Below, piece after piece: positions 20,362 to 29,163 of a stretch of 64,000 bases of DNA (positions are counted from its first letter, which is position 1; every line of letters begins with the position of its first letter). The translations under genes were made by a program, and so were the position numbers. The DNA lies in the NCBI RefSeq assembly GCF_902859745.1, contig NZ_CADIJW010000013.1, positions 1 to 64,000 on the forward strand. The letters run 5' to 3'. This stretch comes from Achromobacter dolens (GTDB lineage Bacteria; Pseudomonadota; Gammaproteobacteria; Burkholderiales; Burkholderiaceae_B). The notes under the pieces were generated by a model. That model saw only the letters and a list, made by a program, of their open reading frames with translations, searched no databases and was not told the DNA's origin.

Positions 20362-22071
20362 TCAGGCCGTCTCGTCGTGACGCGCCGGGCGCTGGCGCGC
20401 CTGGGCGCGTTCCACCAGCAAGTGCGAGACATAGGTGCCGATGGCGACCGCGGCCACCGCCAGCACGCCCAGCGCGGCGCCCGGACCCCGGCCCGCGGCG
20501 CTCTGCATGTACAGATAGATGCCATAGCTCATCGGCGCCTGGCTGTCCTTGGTGACCAGCATGATGGTGGCCGACAGCTCCACCGCCGCGGTCACGAAGC
20601 TGGTCACGAAACCGGCCAGCATGCCGCCGGCCATCAGCGGCACCACCACCCGCCGGATGGTGCGCAGGCGCGTCGCGCCCAGCGATTGCGCCGCTTCCTC
20701 CAGCGATACGTTGATCTGCTGCAGCGCGGCCACGCACGAGCGCAAGGCGTAGGGCAGCCGCCGCACCGAGTACGCGATCATGATGATGATCCACGACGAG
20801 GTCAGCAGCGTGCCGGTGCCCGGGATCTCCACGCCGCGGAACGTGCGCAGCAGCCCGATCGCCAGCACGATGCCCGGGATCGCCAGCGCCGCCGACGCCA
20901 GGAAGTCCAGCCACTGGCGCGCCGGCAGCCGGGTGCGCAGCATCAGGTAGGCGATGGCGGTGCCCAGGATCACGTCCACGCCCGCCGCCAGGCCGCAATA
21001 GAGCAGGGTGTTGGCGATCATGCCCTGCGATTCGCTGAACACCGCGCTGTAGTGCGCCAGCGTGTAGCCGTCCGGCAGCGGCGCGAAGCTCCAGACGCTC
21101 GCCAGCGACAGCAGCAGCACCCCCATGTGCGGCGACAGCACCAGCAGCAGCACCAGGATGATCCAGCCATAGGCCAGCACGCTTTCGGCCGGGCGCAGCT
21201 TGCGCTTCTGGATCGAGTTGCCGCCCTTTTGCAGCGTGGAGTAGTCGCGGCCCTTGAGCACGCGCGCCGACAGCCACAGCGCCAGGATCGAGAAGGCGAT
21301 CATGATGACGCTGATGACGTAGCCCAGCGGATCCTCCAGCCCCACCTGCGTGATGCGCAGATAGGCCTGCGGCGCCAGCATGTTGGTGGTGCCCAGCACC
21401 AGCGGCGTGCCCAGGTCGTCGAACACCTTCACGAACACCAGCGAGGTGCCGGCCACGTAGCCCGGCAGCGCCAGCGGGAAGATCACGCGGCGGAACAGCC
21501 GGAAGCCGCGCGCGCCCAGGTTGAAGGCCGCTTCCTCCATGGCGCCGTCGATGTTGCGCAGCGCCACCACCAGGTTCATCAGGATGAACGGGAAGTAGTG
21601 CAGCGCCTCGACGAATATGACGCCGTTCAGGCCTTCCATGAACGGGATGGTGAAGCCGAACCAGTCGTTCAGCAGCAGGTTGACGCTGCCCGAGCGGCCG
21701 AAGATGAGCTGCATCGCCACCGCGCCGACGAAGGGCGGCATGATCAGCGGCAGCACCCCCAGCGTCTGGATGATGAGCGCGCCGCGGAAATCGAAGCGCA
21801 CCGTGAAGTACGCCAGCGGCACCGCGATCAGCGAGGCCAGCAGCGCTGACCAGCCCGCCACGTAGAGGCTGTTGAAGAACGCCTCCAGCATCAGCGGCTG
21901 GTTGAAGAACGCGCCGAAGTGGCCGATGGTGAAGCCGCCGTCGGCGTTGACGAAGGCGCTGTAGAACACCGTGCCGACCGGCACGGCCAGGAACAGCGCC
22001 AGGAAACCCAGCACCAGGAGCGCGGCCAGCACGGGGCCGGCGGGCAGGCGTGAATGGCCCGGAAGATTCAT
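20362..22071 (-). CDS. ABC transporter permease, fused two-domain (FbpB-like)
   Basis: A 569-residue permease with two homologous transmembrane halves, each containing an ATPase-coupling EAA-type loop: NIDGAMEEAAFNLGARGFRLFRRVIFPLALPG in the first, and NVSLEEAAQSLGATRLRTIRRVVVPLMAGG in the second. About twelve membrane segments are visible. Such fused permeases are typical of ferric iron and 2-aminoethylphosphonate importers. It lies between the binding-protein gene and the ATPase gene, so a single polypeptide probably forms the whole membrane channel. Confidence 0.93.
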   Translation of the reverse strand: MNLPGHSRLPAGPVLAALLVLGFLALFLAVPVGTVFYSAFVNADGGFTIGHFGAFFNQPLMLEAFFNSLYVAGWSALLASLIAVPLAYFTVRFDFRGALIIQTLGVLPLIMPPFVGAVAMQLIFGRSGSVNLLLNDWFGFTIPFMEGLNGVIFVEALHYFPFILMNLVVALRNIDGAMEEAAFNLGARGFRLFRRVIFPLALPGYVAGTSLVFVKVFDDLGTPLVLGTTNMLAPQAYLRITQVGLEDPLGYVISVIMIAFSILALWLSARVLKGRDYSTLQKGGNSIQKRKLRPAESVLAYGWIILVLLLVLSPHMGVLLLSLASVWSFAPLPDGYTLAHYSAVFSESQGMIANTLLYCGLAAGVDVILGTAIAYLMLRTRLPARQWLDFLASAALAIPGIVLAIGLLRTFRGVEIPGTGTLLTSSWIIIMIAYSVRRLPYALRSCVAALQQINVSLEEAAQSLGATRLRTIRRVVVPLMAGGMLAGFVTSFVTAAVELSATIMLVTKDSQAPMSYGIYLYMQSAAGRGPGAALGVLAVAAVAIGTYVSHLLVERAQARQRPARHDETA

Positions 22072-22158
22072 CGAGATTCCCGTAAAGGTTCAGGACAGGC
22101 CGCCCGCGGCGGGGCGGCGGCCGGACGGGGCGAGCCCCCCGTCCGGCGCGAGCCGGGC

Positions 22159-23484
22159 TCAGAGCGCCGCGGCTTCCCGCGCCAGCTTCACGGCCTGCTC
22201 GTAATTGCTCTTGGCCGTGCCGTTCCATTCGCCTTCCAGCTTGGTGATCTGCTGGTTGACCGCGGCGTCTTTCTTGTTGCCGCTGAAGATCTTCAGGAAC
22301 TCGGGATCGGCGGCCTGCTTGCCGTCCACCAGCGGCGCCCAGGCCAGCTTGCGGGCCTGCGCCAGCAGTTCGGCCGGCTTGCCGCTCTTGCCCTTGTCGC
22401 CGAGCTTGGCCTCGGCGTCGTAGATCGCCTTGGTCGCCGCCTGCAGTTCCTTCAGGCGGAACGTGACGGTCTGGTCGTACAGCGACTGCACCACGTAGTA
22501 ACGCGTCTGCGACAGGTCGGCGTTGAACTGCACCTTGCTGCGGCGCGCGATCTCGGCGGGATCCGGATAACCCTGCGGCACCTTGCCGCCCAGCGCCGAA
22601 TACGGCAGCACCGGCAGGCGCGAGATCTTCGGTTCCAGCAGCAGTTCCTGGCCCGCCTGGCTGAGCGTGAAGGCGATGAACTTCTTGCCTTCCTCGGTGT
22701 TCTTGGCGCCGTCGATCAGCGCGATGTTGGCCGGCACGATGGCGGTCTCGGAGGGATAGACGAATTCCACCGGGAACTTCGAGTACTTGCTCGACAGGCC
22801 GAAGAAGTCGATCACCGGCCCCGCGCCGAACTGGCCGTTGTTGACGCCGTCCGGCACGCCGAACGAGCGCTCGGTCACGGCGCTGCTGTTGCCCGACATG
22901 CGCAGCAGCGTGTTCCAGCCGTCGTCCCAGCCTTCGCCCTGCAGGATGGTCTCGACCGTCAGGTGCATGGTGCCCGAGCGCGACGGCGAGGTGATGCCGA
23001 CGTGGCCGAACCAGTGCGGCGCCAGCAGGTCCTTCCATTCGACCGGGGCGGGGATCTTGTGCGCCGCGATGTAGCGCGTGTTGTAGACAATGCCGTAGCC
23101 GGCCAGCGCCTGGCCCAGGTACATGCCGCCCGGGTCGTTGATGGGGTAGTTGCCGATCTTGTCCGGCACGTCCTTGTTGGCGACGTCCGAGGACTTGGCC
23201 AGCAGCTTGTCGCGGCCCAGCACCTCGAAGGCGTCCGGGGCGCTGGCCCAGAACACTTCCGGGCGCTGGCCGGCCGGCGTCTCGCGCACGTAGGCAATGC
23301 CGGACACGGTGTTCTTGTTGAGGATCTCCAGCGTGATGCCGGGGTTGGCCTTCTCGAACGCGGTCTTGTAGGCCTGGGTCAAATCTTTCGGGAACGACGT
23401 GATCACCGTGACGGTGCCCGCCAGGGCGGGGGCGGCGCAGGCGGCCAGCAGCGCCCCTGCAAGGGCTGTGCGCATTGCATGCAT
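22159..23484 (-). CDS. ABC transporter periplasmic binding protein (Fe3+/AEP class, FbpA-like)
   Basis: A 441-residue binding protein. The start at 23484 gives a Sec signal (MHAMRTALAGALLAACAAPALA) and is preceded by GGAGAC; a longer frame to 23553 adds a non-signal-like stretch. The mature protein opens TVTVITSFPKDLTQAYKTAFEKANPGI and contains PEVFWASAPDAFEV and the YGIVYNTR segment, the pattern of iron/thiamine/AEP-binding proteins. It is longer than the usual ~340 residues, with an extra C-terminal helical part (from ~350) rich in Lys and Ala. It heads the operon; its promoter should lie in 23485-23628. Confidence 0.88.
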   Translation of the reverse strand: MHAMRTALAGALLAACAAPALAGTVTVITSFPKDLTQAYKTAFEKANPGITLEILNKNTVSGIAYVRETPAGQRPEVFWASAPDAFEVLGRDKLLAKSSDVANKDVPDKIGNYPINDPGGMYLGQALAGYGIVYNTRYIAAHKIPAPVEWKDLLAPHWFGHVGITSPSRSGTMHLTVETILQGEGWDDGWNTLLRMSGNSSAVTERSFGVPDGVNNGQFGAGPVIDFFGLSSKYSKFPVEFVYPSETAIVPANIALIDGAKNTEEGKKFIAFTLSQAGQELLLEPKISRLPVLPYSALGGKVPQGYPDPAEIARRSKVQFNADLSQTRYYVVQSLYDQTVTFRLKELQAATKAIYDAEAKLGDKGKSGKPAELLAQARKLAWAPLVDGKQAADPEFLKIFSGNKKDAAVNQQITKLEGEWNGTAKSNYEQAVKLAREAAAL

Positions 23485-23628
23485 GGTTTGTCTCCGTGGT
23501 TTTTCGATTTGTCCGGAGACCTTAGCGGCTGCATGCGCCGCCAGTCCAATCACAAATTTTGATGCGCGCCATCAGTGTGGCGGGCATTCGGGAGAACCCG
23601 CGCGAGCGCGCGGGCCTGGGGCGGCCGC

Positions 23629-24060
23629 CTAGGCCGTGGCCGACACGCCGCCGTTGGCCTTGGTCATCGCCTTGATCTTTTCGTTCATCACCTGCTGGAT
23701 CTGGTTCATGATCTGCAGCGCCTGCCCGTTCAGGGCCTGCATTTGCGTGGCCTTCTGCTCCGCCGACGCGTTGCTATCGCGCACGCGTTCGATTTGCTCC
23801 ATGACGCGCTTGAGCTGGCGCTGCAGTTCCTTGATCTGCCGGGTGTAATGATCGTCGTTTTCGGACGATTCGGTTTCCTCGGCCTGGCCCACCTTCATCG
23901 CGCCGGCGTTGTTGACGCGGATCTTGCCGTCTGGCGTGACGCTGACGCCCGGATCGCCGGCCTTGGCATCCTTGGCTTCCTTGTTGGCCTGGATCTTCTG
24001 CGCCCACAGGTCGGCCATGCTGCCGATGCGCGAGGTGCCGCTGATGGAATCGATGGCCAT
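23629..24060 (-). CDS. FlxA-like coiled-coil protein
   Basis: A 143-residue soluble protein that resembles the FlxA-like family. Residues 70-130 form a strong heptad-type coiled coil (HYTRQIKELQRQLKRVMEQI and the Gln/Met-rich stretch after it). The N-terminal 60 residues are Ser/Gly-rich and probably flexible. There is no signal or membrane segment. FlxA in Escherichia coli is a flagellar-sigma-controlled gene of unknown role; no flagellar gene lies nearby, though a chemoreceptor gene lies 1.5 kb away. It stands alone with its own start (ATG at 24060 preceded by GGAGACC). Confidence 0.65.
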   Translation of the reverse strand: MAIDSISGTSRIGSMADLWAQKIQANKEAKDAKAGDPGVSVTPDGKIRVNNAGAMKVGQAEETESSENDDHYTRQIKELQRQLKRVMEQIERVRDSNASAEQKATQMQALNGQALQIMNQIQQVMNEKIKAMTKANGGVSATA

Positions 24061-24191
24061 GGAGGTCTCCTGGGAGGGAATTGACTGGGGTTTTCACTAA
24101 TACGGCATTGCGGCGGGGAACTTAAGTTGCCGCCCGTTCCCGCCCCCCTTTACACTGGCGCCCGCTCACACCAATCACTCCCGGGGATTCC

Positions 24192-25502
24192 ATGTCCAAT
24201 TCCTATTTTCCGCGCTGGCGCCTGGCGGACGACGCCGAGCCCGGCGTCATCATCGCGCCCGACGAACGGCTGTCCTGGCCCAAGAACGTGGCCATGGGGG
24301 CGCAACACGTGGTGGCGATGTTCGGCTCCACCGTGCTGGCGCCGCTGCTGATGGGCTTCGATCCCAACGTCGCCATCCTGATGTCGGGCATCGGCACCCT
24401 GATCTTCTTCCTGTTCGTGGGCGGCCGGGTCCCCAGTTACCTGGGTTCCAGCTTTGCCTTCATCGGCGGCGTCATCGCGGTTACCGGCTATGCCGGCGGC
24501 GGGGCCAACGCCAACATCGGCGTGGCGCTGGGCGCCATCATCGCCTGCGGCCTGGCCTACACGCTGATCGGCGTTCTCGTCTGGATCGCCAACGGCCGCG
24601 CCGGCGGCGGCGCCAACTGGATCGACACCCTGATGCCGCCGGTGGTGACGGGCGCGGTGGTCGCGGTGATCGGCCTGAACCTGGCGCCTATCGCCGCCAA
24701 GGGGGCCATGGGCGCCTCGGGCTTCGACAGCGCCATGGCAATCGTCACCATCCTGTGCGTGGGCGGCATTGCGGTCTACACCAAGGGCATGGTGCAGCGC
24801 CTGCTGATCCTGGTCGGCCTGATCCTGGCCTGCGTGGTCTACGCGATCTTCGCCAACGGCATGGGCCTGGGCAAGCCGATCGACTTCTCGGCCGTGTCGG
24901 CCGCCGCCTGGTTCGGGCTGCCGCACTTCGCCGCGCCCGTGTTCAAGGCCGAGGCCATGGGCCTGATCGTGCCGGTGGCCATCATCCTGGTCGCCGAGAA
25001 CCTGGGCCACGTCAAAGCGGTCAGCGCCATGACCGGCCAGGACCTGGACCGCTACCTGGGCCGCGCCTTCGTCGGCGACGGCGTGGCCACCATGGTCTCG
25101 GGCGCCGTCGGCGGCACCGGCGTCACCACCTACGCCGAAAACATCGGCGTGATGGCGGTGACCCGCATCTATTCGACGCTGGTGTTCGTGATCGCCGCGC
25201 TGATCGCCATTGTGCTGGGCTTCTCGCCCAAGTTCGGCGCCCTGATCCAGACCATTCCCGCGCCCGTGCTGGGCGGCATGTCGGTGGTGGTCTTCGGCTT
25301 GATCGCCATTGCCGGGGCCCGCATCTGGGTGGTCAATCAGGTCGACTTCAGCGACAACCGTAACCTGATCGTGGCCGCGGTCACGCTGGTGCTGGGCGCG
25401 GGCGATTTCACCGTCAAACTGGGCAACTTCACGTTGGGCGGCATCGGCACCGCAACCTTCGGCGCCATCATCCTGTACGCGTTGCTGCGCCGCAAGAAAT
25501 AG
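24192..25502 (+). CDS. Uracil/xanthine (NCS2) permease family transporter
   Basis: A 436-residue nucleobase:cation symporter-2 protein with about 14 hydrophobic segments. The family signatures are GAQHVVAMFGSTVLAPLL at the N-terminus, PSYLGSSFAFIGGV, and the substrate motif in the VAENLGHVKAVSAMTG region, plus GVTTYAENIGVMAVTRIYS, which is characteristic of the uracil (UraA/RutG) branch. That makes uracil or another pyrimidine the most likely substrate. The gene stands alone, with a Shine-Dalgarno-like CCGGGG before the ATG. Confidence 0.9.
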   Translation: MSNSYFPRWRLADDAEPGVIIAPDERLSWPKNVAMGAQHVVAMFGSTVLAPLLMGFDPNVAILMSGIGTLIFFLFVGGRVPSYLGSSFAFIGGVIAVTGYAGGGANANIGVALGAIIACGLAYTLIGVLVWIANGRAGGGANWIDTLMPPVVTGAVVAVIGLNLAPIAAKGAMGASGFDSAMAIVTILCVGGIAVYTKGMVQRLLILVGLILACVVYAIFANGMGLGKPIDFSAVSAAAWFGLPHFAAPVFKAEAMGLIVPVAIILVAENLGHVKAVSAMTGQDLDRYLGRAFVGDGVATMVSGAVGGTGVTTYAENIGVMAVTRIYSTLVFVIAALIAIVLGFSPKFGALIQTIPAPVLGGMSVVVFGLIAIAGARIWVVNQVDFSDNRNLIVAAVTLVLGAGDFTVKLGNFTLGGIGTATFGAIILYALLRRKK

Positions 25503-25613
25503 GGCGGGGCGGTTGTCCTGCCTGGCGCCCGTCCCTCGGGCGCCGCGCCCGGCCCGCGGCGGCCGGCCGCGAGGCGGCAGCTCCGCTGGCCGGGCGCGAC
25601 AGGCCGGCGCCGC

Positions 25614-27233
25614 TCAGGAACGCGACAGCCGCGACGCCGGCGTCCGGCCGCCCACCTGCACCGGGGCCGCCTCGATCACCTGGCCCGACTGGGTCTTGAA
25701 GACCGCGGTCGCCTCCGCGAGGCGCCGGGCCTGATCCTCCATCGCCGACGCGGCCGCCGAGGCCTGCTCCACCAGCGCGGCGTTCTGCTGCGTCACCTCG
25801 TCCATCTGCGAGACTGCCAGGCTGACCTGGTCGATGCCGCCGGCCTGTTGCGCCGAGGCCGCCGAGATCTCACCCATGATGTCGGCCACGCGCTGCACCG
25901 AGGTCACGATTTCGTCCATGGTCTGGCCGGCGGCCGCGACCTGCGATGAGCCGGCCGCGACCGTATCGACCGAGGTCTCGATCAGGACCTTGATCTCCTT
26001 GGCCGCCTGCGCCGCGCGCTGCGCCAGGGTGCGCACCTCGCCCGCCACCACGGCGAAACCCTTGCCCTGTTCCCCGGCACGGGCCGCCTCCACGGCGGCA
26101 TTCAGCGCCAGGATATTGGTCTGGAAGGCAATGCCGTCGATCACCGATACGATGTCGGCGATGCGCCGCGAACTCTCGGAAATGCCCTGCATGGTGGCCA
26201 CCACCTGGCCGACCGTCTGGCCGCCACGCTGCGCCACCTCCATGCTCACCGCCGCCAGTTGGTTGGCCTGGGCGGCGTTGTCGGCATTCTGCTTGACGGT
26301 GGCGGCCAGCTCTTCCATCGTCGAGGCGGTCTCTTCAAGCGCGGCTGCCTGCTGCTCGGTGCGGGTCGACAGATTGGCATTGCCGGCGGCGATCTCGGCC
26401 GCGCCGACATTGATCTCCTCGACCCCCTGACGCACCGTGGTCACCGTGCGGGTCAAGCCGTCCTGCATGCGCCGCACCGCGGAAAACAGCGTGCCGATCT
26501 CATTGTTGGAGCGGGCGTCGACCCGCTGGGTCAGGTCGCCCGCGGCGATCCGGTCGAAATGCCGGCCGGCGTCCTGCAGCGGCAGCAGCACGCCGCGGCG
26601 GATGAAGGCCCAGCACAGCACCGCCAGCAGCAGCGCCACCGACAGCAGGGAGATGGCCGAGATGCGGGCGGTCGAATAGGTGCTCTGCGACCTTTCCAGC
26701 ACGCTATCGCTGCGTTCCTGAACCCGCGCCAGGAACACCTGCATGTCCTTGGCGAAGTCGGCGTCAGCCTGGCGCACCCGCGCTTCGTTCTGCTGGTAGC
26801 GCGCGACCGAGCGCTCCTTGAGCGCCGCGTCCAGTTCGCCCAGCGCGGCGGCGTAGGCGTTGAAGCGGCCCTGCAGGACCCGCGCCAGCTCCTGGCCGCG
26901 CTCGCTCTTGGGCACCGCCATGTAGCGGTCGAAGCGCTCGCGCGCCAGTTTGAGCTGTTCGGCGGCGGCGGCTTGCGCGCTGGCCGCCTGGTCGTTGGCG
27001 CCGGACTGCAGGTCGGCGATGCCCGTGCCCAACGACAGCCGGGCGCGCAGTAGCGCGGCATTGGATTCATAGAGCGGATCGACCTGATGCACGGCCACAT
27101 TATTCAGGTCCTCGATTTCGTGCATGCTGTTTTCGGCGTTCATCCAGCTCAAGCCGCAAGCCAGCGCCAGGGTAATCACAAAGCAGGCCAACACCAGCAT
27201 CATGCCCGTACGGACTTTCAATTTTTCCAGCAT
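25614..27233 (-). CDS. Methyl-accepting chemotaxis protein (Tar/Tsr-like)
   Basis: A 539-residue transmembrane chemoreceptor. From the ATG at 27233 (GGAGCT before it): transmembrane segment 1 (~11-30), a periplasmic four-helix-bundle-like sensor (~32-190), transmembrane segment 2 (~190-210), HAMP domain, and a cytoplasmic signalling domain whose tip reads [20 protein letters not shown]. Methylation helices flank the tip. The C-terminus (ASRLSRS) lacks the NWETF-type pentapeptide that binds CheR, so adaptation would rely on other receptors. No ligand can be assigned. A paralogue with the same architecture lies at 57518-59131. Confidence 0.95.
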   Translation of the reverse strand: MLEKLKVRTGMMLVLACFVITLALACGLSWMNAENSMHEIEDLNNVAVHQVDPLYESNAALLRARLSLGTGIADLQSGANDQAASAQAAAAEQLKLARERFDRYMAVPKSERGQELARVLQGRFNAYAAALGELDAALKERSVARYQQNEARVRQADADFAKDMQVFLARVQERSDSVLERSQSTYSTARISAISLLSVALLLAVLCWAFIRRGVLLPLQDAGRHFDRIAAGDLTQRVDARSNNEIGTLFSAVRRMQDGLTRTVTTVRQGVEEINVGAAEIAAGNANLSTRTEQQAAALEETASTMEELAATVKQNADNAAQANQLAAVSMEVAQRGGQTVGQVVATMQGISESSRRIADIVSVIDGIAFQTNILALNAAVEAARAGEQGKGFAVVAGEVRTLAQRAAQAAKEIKVLIETSVDTVAAGSSQVAAAGQTMDEIVTSVQRVADIMGEISAASAQQAGGIDQVSLAVSQMDEVTQQNAALVEQASAAASAMEDQARRLAEATAVFKTQSGQVIEAAPVQVGGRTPASRLSRS

Positions 27234-27690
27234 GGGAGCTCCCGTTCTTGAACGCGCTCCACCGCAGGCGTGGATACCGTGCCCACCGGCGCTGCGGCAG
27301 AGGGGCGAACGTCGCGCCGGATGACTGCGATGCGTCCGCCCAACCTGCAACACGCACAATCAATCGCTTTACGCGTGGCCGACACGGGCGGCTCGCGTAT
27401 CCCTTCGCTTGAAACAGGAAAATGCCGGCTAATACCGGCATGTATTTAATTGTTATTAATGGGCCAGTTTGTCGGTTATACCTTTTTTATTGAGCACCAC
27501 ATCGCGTTTTTACATAAACCTCGCCGTGGTCGGGTTTGTCCTTACTGTTGAGTATCTTTTGTGCAACGCCGGCGCTGATCCGGGAAACGACGGGTTTTAG
27601 CGGGTTACGGCGGCGAAATGCGCCGAAAAAGCCGGTTTCTCCGGCGGCTTGCAATTCCGGCGGACTTTGACCACAATATGACCTTGATTG

Positions 27691-27723
27691 CCCCGGTTCC
27701 GACCCGAGCCGGGGTTTTGTTTT
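27691..27723 (+). terminator. Terminator-like hairpin 1 in the greA leader
   Basis: CCCCGGTTC (27691-27699) pairs with GAGCCGGGG (27706-27714) with one G-T pair; TTTTGTTTT follows. It would end a plus-strand transcript starting in 27440-27690, but no plus-strand gene ends upstream, so the RNA would be a leader or small RNA. Confidence 0.7.
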
Positions 27724-27888
27724 GGTCGCAGCTTGCCGCATTCGTCCGGCGGGCCGGCCCGAGCGGGCGCAAGGGGATCCATCGGGTTCAGCTTTGCCCG
27801 CCCCTGGCCGTTCCGTTCCTGGCGATGCCCGTCACGAGTCCGCTTCCGACGGCGCCCCATGCGTCAGGTCCAAGACCTTCACACCGAG

Positions 27889-27920
27889 AACGCTCCGTCG
27901 GGGGCGTTTTCTACTTTTGT
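27889..27920 (+). terminator. Terminator-like hairpin 2 in the greA leader
   Basis: AACGCTCC (27889-27896) and GGGGCGTT (27901-27908) form an 8-base stem with a 4-base loop, followed by TTCTACTTTTG. It ends 13 bases before the greA ATG, in the attenuator position known for Escherichia coli greA. Confidence 0.6.
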
Positions 27921-27932
27921 TTGGGAAACGAC

Positions 27933-28409
27933 ATGTCTGCCATTCCTTTGACCGTGCGCGGGGCCGAGCGCTTGCAAGAAGAGCTCCAGCGGCTGAAAAC
28001 CGTGGAACGTCCCGCCGTCATCAACGCTATCGCCGAAGCGCGCGCGCAGGGCGATCTGTCGGAGAACGCCGAGTACGATGCGGCTCGCGAGCGCCAGGGT
28101 TTCATCGAGGGCCGGATCGCCGAGCTTGAGGGCACGCTTTCCAATGCCCACCTGATCGACCCGACTTCGCTCGAGGCCGAAGGTCGCGCCGTGTTCGGTG
28201 CCACCGTCGACATCGAGGACCTGGATTCGGGCGATCGTGTGACGTACCAGATCGTCGGCGACGTTGAAGCCGACATCAAGTCGAACCTGATCTCCGTGTC
28301 GAGCCCCGTGGCCCGCGCGCTGATCGGCAAGAGCGAAGGCGACGTGGTCGAGGTCAAGGCCCCGGCCGGTGTTCGCGAGTATGAAGTATTGAGCGTGCGT
28401 TACATCTGA
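27933..28409 (+). CDS. greA: Transcription elongation factor GreA
   Basis: A 158-residue GreA, which enters the RNA polymerase secondary channel and stimulates cleavage of backtracked transcripts. Residues 1-75 form the coiled-coil arm ([20 protein letters not shown]) with the catalytic-tip acidic residues in [14 protein letters not shown]; residues 80-158 are the FKBP-like domain ([15 protein letters not shown] and the final YEVLSVRYI). Length matches the family. The ATG at 27933 was chosen over a longer open frame from 27618 because it follows the conserved N-terminus. The leader contains two terminator-like hairpins. Confidence 0.97.
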   Translation: MSAIPLTVRGAERLQEELQRLKTVERPAVINAIAEARAQGDLSENAEYDAARERQGFIEGRIAELEGTLSNAHLIDPTSLEAEGRAVFGATVDIEDLDSGDRVTYQIVGDVEADIKSNLISVSSPVARALIGKSEGDVVEVKAPAGVREYEVLSVRYI

Positions 28410-28496
28410 CGCTGGCTCTGAGCGGTAAAATCAGCAAAGCACCATAGCCCGCACCGGGTACCCGGCACGGCAACACTGCGGAACGCTATGGTGGAT

Positions 28497-28520
28497 CGGG
28501 CGCGTAAAGCGCCCGTTTTT
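28497..28520 (+). terminator. Rho-independent terminator after greA
   Basis: CGGGCGC (28497-28503) pairs perfectly with GCGCCCG (28509-28515); loop GTAAA, then TTTTT. It ends greA and lies just past the stop of convergent yhbY. Confidence 0.9.
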
Positions 28521-28542
28521 GTGCCCGGCGGAACTGCCCGGA

Positions 28543-29145
28543 TTACCTTTTGGGCGACGACTTGCGGCTGGTGCCGCTGCGTGCCCCGGCGCGCAGGCTC
28601 AGCGCGCTGCCGGCGCGGCGCGGGATGCCGTGGCTGCCGGAAGCGGTCTTCTTGTTGCTGGGACGCATCGGCTTGCCGTTTTTGTTGAGCTGATCCTGCG
28701 GCACGAAGCGCGTCTTCGGCTTGGGCTCTTCGGTTTCGGAGCGGCGCGGACGCTTGGCCAGGGTCTTGCCTTCGGCGGCGAGCTTCTTGGGCGTATGCGG
28801 CTCGGAGGCGCGGCGCTTGGCGGGACGTTCCGGCTCGAGGGCGGCCAGCACGGGCGGCTTGATGTTGCCGGCCAGCGGGCGGAACAGGATCAGGGTCTTG
28901 CCCAGGTGGTGCACCGGGGCGCAGGACAGGGTGTCGCAGATGGTCGACAGCATGGCCTCGCGGGCCTCGCGATCGTCGCCGCCGGCCCGGACCTTGATCA
29001 GGCCGTGGGAAGTGAGTGCCAGGTCGATTTCCTTGAGCACGGCTTCGGTCAGGCCGTTGTCGCCGATCAGGACGACGGGGCGCAGAGGGTGAGCGGCGGA
29101 CCGAAGGTCGCTGCGCTCACGAGAGGTAAGTTCTAATATAGGCAT
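28543..29145 (-). CDS. yhbY: YhbY family RNA-binding protein (CRM domain) with basic extension
   Basis: A 200-residue protein. The first ~95 residues are a CRM domain as in YhbY, a pre-50S-associated RNA-binding protein: [40 protein letters not shown] and [12 protein letters not shown]. The GxxG-type loop of the family appears as IGDNGLT. The second half (~105 residues) is low-complexity and highly basic ([25 protein letters not shown] and the final RKSSPKR), making it twice the length of the E. coli protein. Start at the ATG at 29145; longer frames overlap rlmE on the opposite strand. Divergent rlmE starts 18 bases away. Confidence 0.9.
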   Translation of the reverse strand: MPILELTSRERSDLRSAAHPLRPVVLIGDNGLTEAVLKEIDLALTSHGLIKVRAGGDDREAREAMLSTICDTLSCAPVHHLGKTLILFRPLAGNIKPPVLAALEPERPAKRRASEPHTPKKLAAEGKTLAKRPRRSETEEPKPKTRFVPQDQLNKNGKPMRPSNKKTASGSHGIPRRAGSALSLRAGARSGTSRKSSPKR

Positions 29146-29163
29146 GCGTGGAATTGTACGGTA

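Larger units (their letters stand above)
27234..27932. other. 699-base intergenic region: chemoreceptor upstream DNA and greA leader
   Basis: No convincing protein gene. Overlapping frames in the right half have no codon bias or ribosome-binding site. Bases 27430-27500 are AT-rich and probably hold the minus-strand chemoreceptor promoter. The right half carries two intrinsic terminator-like hairpins on the plus strand, at 27691-27723 and 27889-27920, the second ending 13 bases before greA. Confidence 0.6.

Noticed and set aside
20342-23038. An 898-codon minus-strand frame over the ABC operon
   Set aside because: It lies on the same strand as the permease and binding-protein genes but in another frame; the real genes have clear family motifs.
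27618-27932. A longer greA frame with a 105-residue N-terminal extension
   Set aside because: The extension includes both terminator-like hairpins, has no conserved residues, and the family starts at the ATG at 27933.
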